Source: an uncultured Thiotrichaceae bacterium
GTDB taxonomy: Bacteria > Pseudomonadota > Gammaproteobacteria > Thiotrichales > Thiotrichaceae
Direction of reading: 5' to 3'
Assembly (NCBI GenBank): GCA_902727985.1
Contig: CACVAY010000084.1
Span: 43,686 to 79,685 of the forward strand
DNA: 36,000 bases
The position numbers and the translations under genes were made by a program. Positions 25,805-32,854 of the stretch are shown here, piece by piece (position 1 is the first letter of the stretch; each line of letters starts with the position of its first letter). The notes below the pieces were generated by a model that had not been told where the DNA came from, did no database searches, and saw nothing but the letters and a program-made list of their open reading frames with translations.

Positions 25805-26579
25805 TTTTCTTCTGCGCGCTTTAACAGCTGGCATGATTGTTGCCATTCTGTGCGGGAGTTTGGGTGTATTTATTCTCTGGCGGCGTATGGCATATTTTGG
25901 CGATACGGTCTCACACGCTTCTATCCTTGGGGTTTCTCTTGGCATATTGATGGGTGTCAGCGTGAGCTTTGGGGTCATTGCAACGAGTATTGCGGTTGCG
26001 CTGGCGATGCTGTTGTTACGTCGCGATCAACGTTTCAGCAATGACACGGTGCTCGGTGTATTGGCGCATAGTGCATTGTCATTGGGGTTGGTGTTGATGG
26101 TTTTTGTCGAAGGACAACAAATAGATCTGAATGCCTGGTTGTTCGGTGATATTTTGGCCGTGACGAAAATAGACTTGATGATTCTTGCAAGTGTTGGCAG
26201 TATTCTACTGATTGTTCTAAGATTGATCTGGAAGCCGCTTCTCTCGATGTCAGTGAGTGAAGATTTGGCGAGAGTAGAAGGGGTGAATATCGCAGGCATA
26301 GGATTGACTTACACGTTGCTGGTTGCAATCACGATTGCCGTGGGAATCAAGGTTATCGGTGCGTTGTTGATTTCTTCGATGTTGATTATTCCTGCTGCCG
26401 CAGCCCGAAATCTGGCGAAGAGTCCGGAAGCTATGGTTCTCTACTCCATGTTGATTGGGGTAATTGCTGTGGTATCAGGCTTAAGCAGTTCCTATTTTTG
26501 GGATACACCCGCAGGTCCATCCATTGTCGTTGCTGCAACCTGTGTATTTATCGTGTTGCAAATGCTTCCCAAACGCTAA
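25797..26579 (+). CDS. znuB: Zinc ABC transporter permease
   Basis: Inner-membrane permease of the zinc importer, 260 residues with about eight hydrophobic segments. MDDFLLRALTAGMIVAILCGSLGVFILWRRMAYFGDTVSHASILG is the typical ABC-3 family opening. Other landmarks are LNAWLFGDILAVT and KVIGALLISSMLIIPAAAARNLAKSP near the C-terminal third. ATG 25797 is preferred over earlier in-frame codons inside znuC because GGAG is eleven bases upstream and the protein then begins at the family's normal N-terminus. The overlap with znuC (ATGGATGA) implies translational coupling. Confidence 0.95.
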   Translation: MDDFLLRALTAGMIVAILCGSLGVFILWRRMAYFGDTVSHASILGVSLGILMGVSVSFGVIATSIAVALAMLLLRRDQRFSNDTVLGVLAHSALSLGLVLMVFVEGQQIDLNAWLFGDILAVTKIDLMILASVGSILLIVLRLIWKPLLSMSVSEDLARVEGVNIAGIGLTYTLLVAITIAVGIKVIGALLISSMLIIPAAAARNLAKSPEAMVLYSMLIGVIAVVSGLSSSYFWDTPAGPSIVVAATCVFIVLQMLPKR

Positions 26580-26591
26580 GGAAAAACACTC

Positions 26592-27152
26592 ATGCAGAAT
26601 GTTGAACTCCCGTTAAAATCATTGTTTTTGATGCGCCATGCAAAATCTTCATGGTCGAGCGATGCTGCTGATGATTTTTCACGTCCACTCAATGAACGTG
26701 GAATGCGGGATGCCAAATGGGTCGCTGAGCTTTTTAAAAAACGGGATTGGCGACCTGAACGGATTGTCTATTCAGCTGCGAAACGAAGCACAGTAACCGC
26801 TGAATGCTTAGGGCAAACCTTTACTCAGGCGAAAGAGGTTATATCGAATGAAGGGCTTTATTTTGCACGGATGGAGCAACTTTTATCGGTGGCGACAGAA
26901 ACCCCTGAATCAGTGTCGCAATTATTGTTGATTGGTCATAACCCTGGCATGGAGCAACTGTTGATACATCTTTGTCCTGCATCTGAATACCAAGACAATG
27001 GTAAATTGCTCACAACGGCTAATGTCGTACATATTGGCTTAACGGGAACATGGTCTGAGCTAAGTCGTGACAAAGGACGGTGTCTTGAACATGTTCGTCC
27101 AAAAAGTATTGGCTACTTAAGCCAGGAACGCTACAGTACAGATCCCGTATAG
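26592..27152 (+). CDS. SixA-type phosphohistidine phosphatase
   Basis: Histidine-phosphatase superfamily protein of 186 residues. FLMRHAKSSW at residues 12-21 holds the catalytic RHG-equivalent (R15, H16). DDFSRPLNERGMRDA and LLIGHNPGMEQLL (second catalytic His) are the SixA-clade features. In E. coli SixA removes phosphate from histidine phosphocarrier domains; the target here is not evident. No signal peptide, so cytoplasmic. It starts 12 bases after znuB and may share its transcript. A small AGCTGG/CCAGCT hairpin follows at 27165-27181. Confidence 0.88.
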   Translation: MQNVELPLKSLFLMRHAKSSWSSDAADDFSRPLNERGMRDAKWVAELFKKRDWRPERIVYSAAKRSTVTAECLGQTFTQAKEVISNEGLYFARMEQLLSVATETPESVSQLLLIGHNPGMEQLLIHLCPASEYQDNGKLLTTANVVHIGLTGTWSELSRDKGRCLEHVRPKSIGYLSQERYSTDPV

Positions 27153-27164
27153 CACCTGAAAAAA

Positions 27165-27181
27165 AGCTGGAGACTCCAGCT
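27165..27181 (+). terminator. Weak hairpin after the sixA-like gene
   Basis: AGCTGG-AGACT-CCAGCT is a 6-bp stem preceded by A6 and followed by GGGCTTTC rather than a clean T run. It may be a weak terminator or only a pause site. Confidence 0.35.
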
Positions 27182-27235
27182 GGGCTTTCAACATAAGAAC
27201 AATATTCATTACAAATAAGAGAAAAGAGTAATCAC

Positions 27236-27811
27236 ATGCAATTATTTGGATCGTTATACGATAAGGTGATGGGCTGGTCTAAACATCGTCATGCACCGAA
27301 ATATCTTGCCGGGGTCAGTTTTGCAGAAGCATCATTTTTCCCAATTCCAGTTGCGGTTATGTTGCTGCCCATGGCGTTGGCAAAACCAGCCAAAGCATGG
27401 AACCTGGCTTTTATTACCCTGGTTGCGTCTGTATTAGGTGGTATTGCGGGTTATCTAATTGGTTGGGGGGCTTATGAGTTGGTTGAGCCATTATTTAGTC
27501 ACAAAGCCGATAAGCTTGAAGTAGCCAAGGACTGGTTTGCAGAATATGGTGTCTGGATTGTATTAATGGCTGGCTTTTCACCTGTTCCCTACAAAATTTT
27601 CACCATAACAGCCGGATTGCTATCAATGGCATTCATTCCTTTTGTTATTGCTTCGATTATTGGACGTGCATCACAATTTTATCTGATTGCATTCCTGGCC
27701 TGGAAATTTGGTCCAAGTATGGAGCCCAAAATTCGTCAATATATTGAGTGGTTGGGATGGCTAGTTGTGATTTTAATCAGCGCTTTACTCCTATGGATGA
27801 ATTTGCGTTAG
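27236..27811 (+). CDS. YqaA-family (DedA-like) membrane protein
   Basis: Inner-membrane protein of 191 residues belonging to the short DedA/VTT-related YqaA group. FAEASFFPIPVAVMLLPMALAKP forms the first re-entrant segment and GVWIVLMAGFSPVPYKIFTITAGLL the second, each with the Glu/Pro pattern of this superfamily. A C-terminal helix is IEWLGWLVVILISALLLWM. DedA proteins are linked to undecaprenyl-phosphate or phospholipid flipping; no direct evidence of substrate here. It is followed by a good terminator. Confidence 0.85.
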   Translation: MQLFGSLYDKVMGWSKHRHAPKYLAGVSFAEASFFPIPVAVMLLPMALAKPAKAWNLAFITLVASVLGGIAGYLIGWGAYELVEPLFSHKADKLEVAKDWFAEYGVWIVLMAGFSPVPYKIFTITAGLLSMAFIPFVIASIIGRASQFYLIAFLAWKFGPSMEPKIRQYIEWLGWLVVILISALLLWMNLR

Positions 27812-27835
27812 GGCGTGATGGTTTCTGGTACTGAG

Positions 27836-27872
27836 TCTTTCAATGCTGATTGAAAGAGTGCTAAGTTTTTAT
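27836..27872 (+). terminator. Terminator of the yqaA-like gene
   Basis: TCTTTCAAT-GCTG-ATTGAAAGA is a perfect 9-bp stem with a tetraloop, followed eight bases later by TTTTT. It lies between the convergent yqaA-like and apbE genes. Confidence 0.7.
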
Positions 27873-27897
27873 TGATGATGAGCGAACCGGTTTCTCT

Positions 27898-28800
27898 CTA
27901 CTGTTGAATCCAGAATGGTCGGCCTTGCGCTTGTAAGAAATTTTCAGCCAGACTGCCTTTTAACATCGCGAGTGTTGAAAGTATGCCTGCCTCTGTGCAG
28001 CTGGGTGCGGCGATGGTGACTGTGCTAGGAGAGTCTATAACCGGATAGCCAGTGAGTGCATTGATAATATGTCCGTAACGTTTGCCCTCATGGATAATTG
28101 CCTTATAGACGTCACCACTGGTAGCGATAGCGCCTGTTGTTAAAGGAATGGTTTTCCATATCTTACCACCACCTTCTTTGGTCTCAATGCCAATTTCCCA
28201 AGGGCGTTGATCCGCTCGTGGGCCTTTAGCAACAATATCTCCACCTAAATTAATCATAACGCTGTTACCGAGTGATTGATGCGCAATTGCCGCACAACGA
28301 TCTGCGGCATATTCTTTGCCAATTCCGCCGAAGTCTATTTGCATGCCTACTGGTAGGGTGATTTGTTGCTCAGTAATCTCAATGTGTTGCCAACCCACGT
28401 GTTTAAGTTGTTCATTAATTTGCGTTTGCGTGGGAATGTGTTGCTGGTCGAAATTCCAAATCTTTCGAAAGACACCACTGCTAATATCAAACATACCCCC
28501 ACTTTCTTGCCATAAGACATTGGCGAGTGTCAGCAGATGATAGGTTTCCGAATCGATATTCGTTATTTTTCCTTGGGCATTATTAATAATGCTGAGGGGA
28601 GAGCTGGGTAAATATCGCGAGTACTTCTGTTCAATTCGCCATGCTTCTTCGGCGATTTCATGCATGGCAGAGCGTGCTGTTGTGCTATCTGTGTTGTTGT
28701 CGACAAAAATTGCACAAGGGTTTGCCATGGCTCGGAAATGACCAATGTCGAGAGAGCCTTGTGATTCGAAACGTATCTGACCGAGGTGTTCGTTTGGCAT
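27898..28800 (-). CDS. ApbE-family FAD:protein FMN transferase, atypical and without signal peptide
   Basis: Enzymes of this family attach FMN from FAD to a threonine of target redox proteins. 300 residues. Family motifs present: DFGGIGKEYAADR (156-168), INLGGDI (184-190), WEIGIE, AIATSGDVYK, and YGHIINALTGYPV with H244. The C-terminal metal motif, normally ADA-L-S/A-T, reads E270-A-G-I-L-S-T276: the aspartate is Gly272, although Thr276 remains and a Glu sits two residues earlier. There is no export signal or lipobox, so it should act in the cytoplasm, unlike most ApbE proteins. It is last in the DUF4266-DUF3570-apbE cassette, 63 bases after DUF3570. No FMN-binding target protein is seen in the window. 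Confidence 0.9.
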   Translation of the reverse strand: MPNEHLGQIRFESQGSLDIGHFRAMANPCAIFVDNNTDSTTARSAMHEIAEEAWRIEQKYSRYLPSSPLSIINNAQGKITNIDSETYHLLTLANVLWQESGGMFDISSGVFRKIWNFDQQHIPTQTQINEQLKHVGWQHIEITEQQITLPVGMQIDFGGIGKEYAADRCAAIAHQSLGNSVMINLGGDIVAKGPRADQRPWEIGIETKEGGGKIWKTIPLTTGAIATSGDVYKAIIHEGKRYGHIINALTGYPVIDSPSTVTIAAPSCTEAGILSTLAMLKGSLAENFLQAQGRPFWIQQ

Positions 28801-28813
28801 GAGTCCCGGGGTT

Positions 28814-28856
28814 ACTTCCTACCTTTCATTTGATGAGAGAGAGAGAGATAGGAAGT
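28814..28856. repeat. (GA)7 simple repeat inside an inverted repeat, DUF3570-apbE spacer
   Basis: ACTTCCTA (28814-28821) and TAGGAAGT (28849-28856) are perfect 8-bp inverted copies. The 27 bases between them end in seven GA units (28835-28848). The structure fills most of the 63-base spacer and lies just upstream of the apbE start, which otherwise has no well-placed ribosome site. Slippage would change loop length only. Confidence 0.6.
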
Positions 28857-28863
28857 ATGTAGA

Positions 28864-30093
28864 TTAAAACTTTACGCCTGCTGAGAGCATTAGCGCATCG
28901 AAACCTGGGTTTGCATCTAAGCTTGCTTGCCCTGGCGTGAGTTCAACGTTAGTAGGATCTTGAGTGTAGTATTCCCCCGTTATACGCCAATCTCTATTTT
29001 TGTTGCCTTTCCAGCGGTAGGTTGCACCTAAAGTGTATGCAGCAAATTCTGCCAAACGATAGTCTGCTGAGGCATTGGCTGGTAAGGCTGCGGTAGCATC
29101 TAGCTGTGCCGTATAAAAATCTGCGGCGCCTTGATGATAGTAGCGGATATGCGGTTCAATGCTTTTCTTGTTGCCAAGATCAATACGGTATTTCGTATCC
29201 AATGTGACGGAGTCAATGCCCCAATCATCGGTGTGCAATCGGGCGGAACCTGTCACAACATGTTTATTGGAAACAGTGTGTTTAAGTGCTGCATAGAGAT
29301 TATGCCCAGTACGTGAGTCAGGGCGGGATTCATGCAGATTCTCAATAATTGTGCCAGAAGCATCAACACGGCTTACCCACTTATAAGGGTCATTAAGATA
29401 GCCATCAGCAACACTGACACTATAATTAAGCTGAAGAAGAGAGTTTTTTGAGAGAACTTGAGTGAGCCCAATCATTCCATCAAGGGTATTTTTGTCTTCG
29501 CTGCTTGCACCTTTTGTCGCACTGCCATCAGAGAAGGGAATCGGTGCATTGCCGACTGCTTCTACCGAGTCAGCTGCATAAGCTAAGCCCACTGACAGGG
29601 TTGTGTTCTTATCATTCAAGGTTTTTGAGAGACCACCTGATACGCCAAAGTGTAGGTAGTCATATTCTTTGGAAAAGGAAATACCTACATTGCTTCGAGA
29701 GTCTGCATTGAGTGGTTGATCCCAGTTAGCTGAAAGCGATACGCGAGTATCCTTAAACGTATCATCTAACGGTAATTCACCCGCTGGATGAGTGATAGTG
29801 CCATTTCCAGATGGAGAGGTAATGGTCTGGGCTGTAGTCGATGGTGCGACGCCGTTCGGTGATGCACCTGTTAGCGTATCTATGCCAGCATTAATGGTGA
29901 GTTTTTTGTCACTGTCTGTGGTTCGAGTGCCCTGATACTTGAGGCTGCCATCCTGCACGCGATCATCTGTTTCACCGTAGTACAATACTGCAGCTTCATG
30001 ATCCCAATCTGCTGCAGATACGGATGCTGCATTGGTTGCTGCCATGAGCCCTGCGGCGGCTAATGCCAGGCGATTATTCTGTGTTAGTTGCAT
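28864..30093 (-). CDS. DUF3570 outer-membrane beta-barrel protein
   Basis: 409 residues, predicted outer-membrane barrel of unknown function. Signal peptide ends ...ATNAASVSA before ADWDHEAAVLYYGETDDRVQ. The rest is long alternating strands (LTINAGIDTLTGASPNGVAPS, VSLSANWDQPL, VGISFSKEYDYLHFGVSGGLSK, ATYRWKG) and terminates in LMLSAGVKF, the C-terminal aromatic strand recognised by BAM. The ATG at 30093 lies within the stop region of the DUF4266 gene (10-base overlap), with GGAGG six bases upstream, so the two are translationally coupled. It is recognised from memory as DUF3570; the pairing with DUF4266 and ApbE supports that. Confidence 0.88.
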   Translation of the reverse strand: MQLTQNNRLALAAAGLMAATNAASVSAADWDHEAAVLYYGETDDRVQDGSLKYQGTRTTDSDKKLTINAGIDTLTGASPNGVAPSTTAQTITSPSGNGTITHPAGELPLDDTFKDTRVSLSANWDQPLNADSRSNVGISFSKEYDYLHFGVSGGLSKTLNDKNTTLSVGLAYAADSVEAVGNAPIPFSDGSATKGASSEDKNTLDGMIGLTQVLSKNSLLQLNYSVSVADGYLNDPYKWVSRVDASGTIIENLHESRPDSRTGHNLYAALKHTVSNKHVVTGSARLHTDDWGIDSVTLDTKYRIDLGNKKSIEPHIRYYHQGAADFYTAQLDATAALPANASADYRLAEFAAYTLGATYRWKGNKNRDWRITGEYYTQDPTNVELTPGQASLDANPGFDALMLSAGVKF

Positions 30094-30311
30094 CCGCAAC
30101 CTCCAGCACCAAATGAGCGACCACCACTGGTGGCTTCTTTTGAGAAATAGACATGATCGTCAGTGGCATCAATCAGACTGTCACTGCCAAAGGTCATCGC
30201 GGGTTTGGCAAGGTTGCCTCGTTCCCAAGGTTTTATATTCGTTGCACTACAGCTGATCATGCTCAAAGAAAGCATCACTAATATGATGGCGTTTAATAGT
30301 TGTTTAGGCAT
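30084..30311 (-). CDS. DUF4266 small lipoprotein with C-terminal GCGCN
   Basis: 75-residue predicted lipoprotein. Signal sequence MPKQLLNAIILVMLSLSMIS with lipobox MISC, lipid on Cys21. The mature part is only 55 residues: PWERG at 28-32, a polar middle (DSLIDATDDHVYFSKEATSGGRS), and a closing glycine-rich GAGGCGCN with Cys72 and Cys74. A C-x-C at the extreme end could bind metal or be chemically modified, but this is inference. The start is chosen for the lipobox; a longer in-frame extension upstream has no signal-like character. It is the first gene of the cassette and overlaps DUF3570. Ribosome site poor. Confidence 0.85.
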   Translation of the reverse strand: MPKQLLNAIILVMLSLSMISCSATNIKPWERGNLAKPAMTFGSDSLIDATDDHVYFSKEATSGGRSFGAGGCGCN

Positions 30312-30365
30312 TTTTAATTTATCTTGAATTTTAGTCACAAGTGCAACACATTGAAAAAGATGGGT

Positions 30366-30383
30366 CAGTGAGTACATTCACTG
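30366..30383. promoter_or_regulatory. Operator-like inverted repeat upstream of the DUF4266 cassette
   Basis: CAGTGA-GTACAT-TCACTG has perfect 6-bp arms around a GTAC-containing centre. It lies about 55 bases before the DUF4266 start. On the minus strand TTGTGT and TGTACT, spaced 17 bases apart, could be a promoter with the repeat over its -10 box. This is a tentative call. Confidence 0.35.
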
Positions 30384-30412
30384 GTCGACAAAAACACAAT
30401 GTGAGTCACCTT

Positions 30413-30590
30413 ATGACAAAGCACTATACTCATCTGACCCTGGAAGAAGGATACCAGATCGGGTCTGATAAAAAAGCTGGATTCTCTCCAACAACTATTC
30501 CACGGAATTTGATTAACTGTGCCCAATCTTGTCTGATATGCCAGTCTGCGACCTTGAATCGTGATAAGGGATTCCATAGTGTAGAGCAAG
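30413..30590 (+). pseudogene. Decayed N-terminal fragment of an IS30-family transposase
   Basis: The frame from ATG 30413 reads MTKHYTHLTLEEGYQIGS, then DKKAGFSPTTIPRNL, which matches the IS30 transposase N-terminus (YTHLTLEERYQI, then KAGxSQxxIAxxL) closely. Further on, CQSATLNRDKG is a plausible remnant of RHKSTISRExxRN. The frame ends at 30631 without any catalytic DDE domain, and no full inverted repeats were seen. This is a dead insertion remnant in the gap between the cassette and the amidase gene. The rest of that gap (30312-30683) holds only promoter-region DNA. Confidence 0.6.
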
Positions 30591-30683
30591 TAAGTTTGTT
30601 AACCATCTACACTTTTTTACTCAACAAATGACAGTATTAAGGCATACTAAGCAACACAAATGTTTATAACATTGGAGCGACTT

Positions 30684-31316
30684 ATGCGTTTATGGCTTGT
30701 TATTTTTCTTGGTTTATTGGTGTCTGCCTGTTCTCACCCCCCTACAGCGAATCAATCTAGCACTCAAGTGGCGCGTGCCGATGTTTTTATTCAAGCAGGG
30801 CATGAGGGACGCAGCAGTGGGAAAATGGGGTCAACATCCCAGTTTGGACGTGAAATTGACTGGACACCTGTTGTCGCTGATGCGGCCACGCATTATTTGC
30901 GGCAAGCCGGCTTTTCTGTGATTCGCGCTGATGCAAACTGGAAACAAAAAACCGATACAGATTTAGCATTGTTTATTCATTTTGATGGTAGTGCTAATCC
31001 ATGCGCAACAGGTGCTTCGATTGGCTATGATGATCCCTCAGATCGTCCAGCAGCCAATGCATGGAAACGCCTGTATTCACAATATTTCCGTTATCGCTGG
31101 CAACAAGATAACTTCACGAAGAACCTCAGCCAGTACTATATGTTTAAACACACCCGTACTCGTGATGCGGAACTGGTGTTAGAACTTGGTGCGATTGGAT
31201 GCCCTGAGCAAGCGTTATGGTTGCGGCCTCGTTTGCCACAACTAGGACAACTTGTTGCTCATTTTGCTGCGGAGCGTATGGGCTATGGTAACCGTATACC
31301 ACGACCTCAGATGTAA
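30684..31316 (+). CDS. Lipoprotein with a divergent N-acetylmuramoyl-L-alanine amidase (Amidase_3-like) domain
   Basis: 210 residues. Signal and lipobox MRLWLVIFLGLLVSAC, lipid on Cys16. The mature protein follows the Amidase_3 zinc pattern: H40 in FIQAGHEGR, E57 in FGREIDW, H99 in LALFIHFDGSAN, and the catalytic-type E167 in LVLELGAIGCP. ADANWK replaces the usual tR-strand. Peptidoglycan amidase activity is inferred from these four residues; identity to known amidases is low by eye, so another zinc hydrolase is possible. ATG 30684 is preferred because GGAG lies eight bases upstream. It is divergent from the DUF4266 cassette. Confidence 0.7.
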   Translation: MRLWLVIFLGLLVSACSHPPTANQSSTQVARADVFIQAGHEGRSSGKMGSTSQFGREIDWTPVVADAATHYLRQAGFSVIRADANWKQKTDTDLALFIHFDGSANPCATGASIGYDDPSDRPAANAWKRLYSQYFRYRWQQDNFTKNLSQYYMFKHTRTRDAELVLELGAIGCPEQALWLRPRLPQLGQLVAHFAAERMGYGNRIPRPQM

Positions 31317-31387
31317 CATATTTTTTGTTGAAAAATAACGACTTTTATATCTAAGCCTCATTCTATCCAGACTTGATCAGAAATTTT

Positions 31388-32398
31388 TTAAGCAACAAAC
31401 TCACCACAATTGGCTAGAAAAACGGTGGCATATGATCCCGCCGGCAATATAAATTTCAGTGCATATTCCTGATCCGATTGCCTTTGTAACACTACATTTT
31501 TTGGCAACACACGCATAGCACGACGATCTTGCTGTAAACCATTTCTCTCCAAACCATCACAGAGCGCTTCATGTTGTTCTGCAATACGTGTTTCCAGCGC
31601 TAACGCCTCATTCTTGGTTGGCAAAGCCCCTCTGCCCCATAGTGCTGCTGTCGGATGAATATCTAGCGAATCGACACGCGTTGGAATATCTGCTTCTCCC
31701 TCATCAACAAACCACGAATGACTGCCTTCAAACTGCAACACATCACCTGATACTGCCTGATTCCAGTTAGCTGCTTGCACTCGCGCATTGAGTATTTCAT
31801 TGAATAAATAAGAACGTGCCGCTGAGAGATACATGCTCTTTTGAGGTCGTTTTTTGGGTTTGAATTCTCCTGCAAACCATTTCTTGGCGTTTTCAATATT
31901 ATTCCCACCATGCCCAAAGCGTTGTGAGCCGAAGTAATTGGGCATCCCCTGCTCTGCCATTTTATTGACTGCTTGCTGGAAAGCTTCTGCATCTCCCGCG
32001 CATTCTCGTAAAACGAGGGTAAACTGATTGCCTTCTAATGCCCCACGGCGCAGTTTTTTGCTGTGTCGATGCTCTTCTAGCAATACCACACCTTCAGGCA
32101 GTTGCACGGCGATATCTTCAACCGTCCTGCCTGGTACATGCAAACTAAACCATTGCGTGGTTACCGCATTGCGATCTTTAAGACCTGCATAACCCACATC
32201 ACGTTTCTGAATACCTGCAATACGTGCTAGCTGACCCGCGACCCAATCTGTATTGGCTTCTCGTTTTTGGATTTTCAGCCATTGATGCTCACCTTCTCCA
32301 TCCATGGGGATGTTCATGATCTCATCTACCTGAAAGTCTTCTGGGGTTTTGCGAATTTTGCCTTGGAATGCGGTTTCGAAGAGTGGGGTAATGTGCAT
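31388..32398 (-). CDS. truD: tRNA pseudouridine(13) synthase TruD
   Basis: Converts uridine 13 of tRNA-Glu to pseudouridine. 336 residues. KTPEDFQVDEI near the start, RDVGYAGLKDRNAVTTQWFSL with the catalytic aspartate (in KDR), NYFGSQRFGHGGNNIENAKKW and an insert (TRUD) domain ending in FILPAGSYATVFLANCGEFV are all family marks. It is convergent with the amidase gene across 71 bases that hold no clear terminator, and is not in the surE-ispF operon where TruD is found in many relatives. Confidence 0.96.
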   Translation of the reverse strand: MHITPLFETAFQGKIRKTPEDFQVDEIMNIPMDGEGEHQWLKIQKREANTDWVAGQLARIAGIQKRDVGYAGLKDRNAVTTQWFSLHVPGRTVEDIAVQLPEGVVLLEEHRHSKKLRRGALEGNQFTLVLRECAGDAEAFQQAVNKMAEQGMPNYFGSQRFGHGGNNIENAKKWFAGEFKPKKRPQKSMYLSAARSYLFNEILNARVQAANWNQAVSGDVLQFEGSHSWFVDEGEADIPTRVDSLDIHPTAALWGRGALPTKNEALALETRIAEQHEALCDGLERNGLQQDRRAMRVLPKNVVLQRQSDQEYALKFILPAGSYATVFLANCGEFVA

Positions 32399-32464
32399 GA
32401 TTTTGATCTTTTTGAATGTGCGGGTGAGTTTACCTCATTGTGCTGGGGAATATGAGTGGCTTTG

Positions 32465-32480
32465 CGCGGCTGAAGCCGCG
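32465..32480. repeat. REP-like hairpin between truD and the antitoxin-like gene
   Basis: CGCGGC-TGAA-GCCGCG is a perfect GC-rich stem with a TGAA loop. It shares CTGAAGCCGCG with the element at 4226-4278. No T tract, so it is not a terminator. Confidence 0.5.
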
Positions 32481-32520
32481 GTTTCTTGGTGAGCTTTCTT
32501 TGATTTCATAAACCTCTACC

Positions 32521-32546
32521 TTGAAATATAACTACAATGTAACTAC
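32521..32546 (+). promoter_or_regulatory. Possible promoter/operator of the ribbon-helix-helix gene
   Basis: TTGAAA (32521-32526) and TACGCT (32544-32549) are spaced 17 bases. Between and over them lie two direct copies of TAACTAC (32529-32535 and 32540-32546), 11 bases apart start to start, about one helical turn. Ribbon-helix-helix repressors often bind such repeats to control themselves. Confidence 0.35.
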
Positions 32547-32586
32547 GCTTTTAGGAAAGAACGTCAACAATATGAGGGTTATGGTC

Positions 32587-32796
32587 ATGCGTGAAACTTA
32601 TGATTTTTCAAAGTCTGTTAAAAACCCCTATGCAAAACGGTTGAAGAAACAGATTACTATTCGACTTGATGAGGACACTATCGCCTACTTCAAAGACATG
32701 GCGGCAGATAAAGGTATTCCTTATCAAAGTTTAATTAATCTTTATCTACGCGATTGTGCTACGGAGCATCGCGAACTTCAGACCTCATGGAATTAA
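32587..32796 (+). CDS. Ribbon-helix-helix (CopG/BrnA-like) antitoxin-type protein, orphan
   Basis: 69-residue DNA-binding protein. YDFSKSVKNPYAKRLKKQITIRLDEDTIAYFKDMAADKGIPYQSLINLYL is the BrnA-type layout: short basic N-terminus, beta strand KQITIRL, two helices, with PYQSLIN in the turn. The ATG at 32587 is favoured by GAGGG nine bases upstream; 32581 is also possible. No BrnT-like toxin precedes or follows it: upstream is the truD promoter side, downstream is the end of recD. It may be an orphan antitoxin or a stand-alone regulator. Its upstream direct repeats may be its operator. Confidence 0.75.
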   Translation: MRETYDFSKSVKNPYAKRLKKQITIRLDEDTIAYFKDMAADKGIPYQSLINLYLRDCATEHRELQTSWN

Positions 32797-32854
32797 TTGA
32801 CAGACAAGCAAATATGACTACCTGCTCTGCCTAAGCAACGATTCCTGATGATAA

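Noticed and set aside
30312-30377. Upstream extension of the DUF4266 gene
   Set aside because: The extension lacks a signal-peptide pattern; starting at 30311 gives a normal lipoprotein signal and lipobox.
30365-30589. Minus-strand open frame over the IS30 remnant
   Set aside because: It is the complement of a recognisable transposase fragment and shows no family features.
32399-32520. Possible BrnT toxin upstream of the antitoxin-like gene
   Set aside because: The 120 bases between truD and the antitoxin-like gene are too short and contain a REP-like hairpin, not a coding frame.
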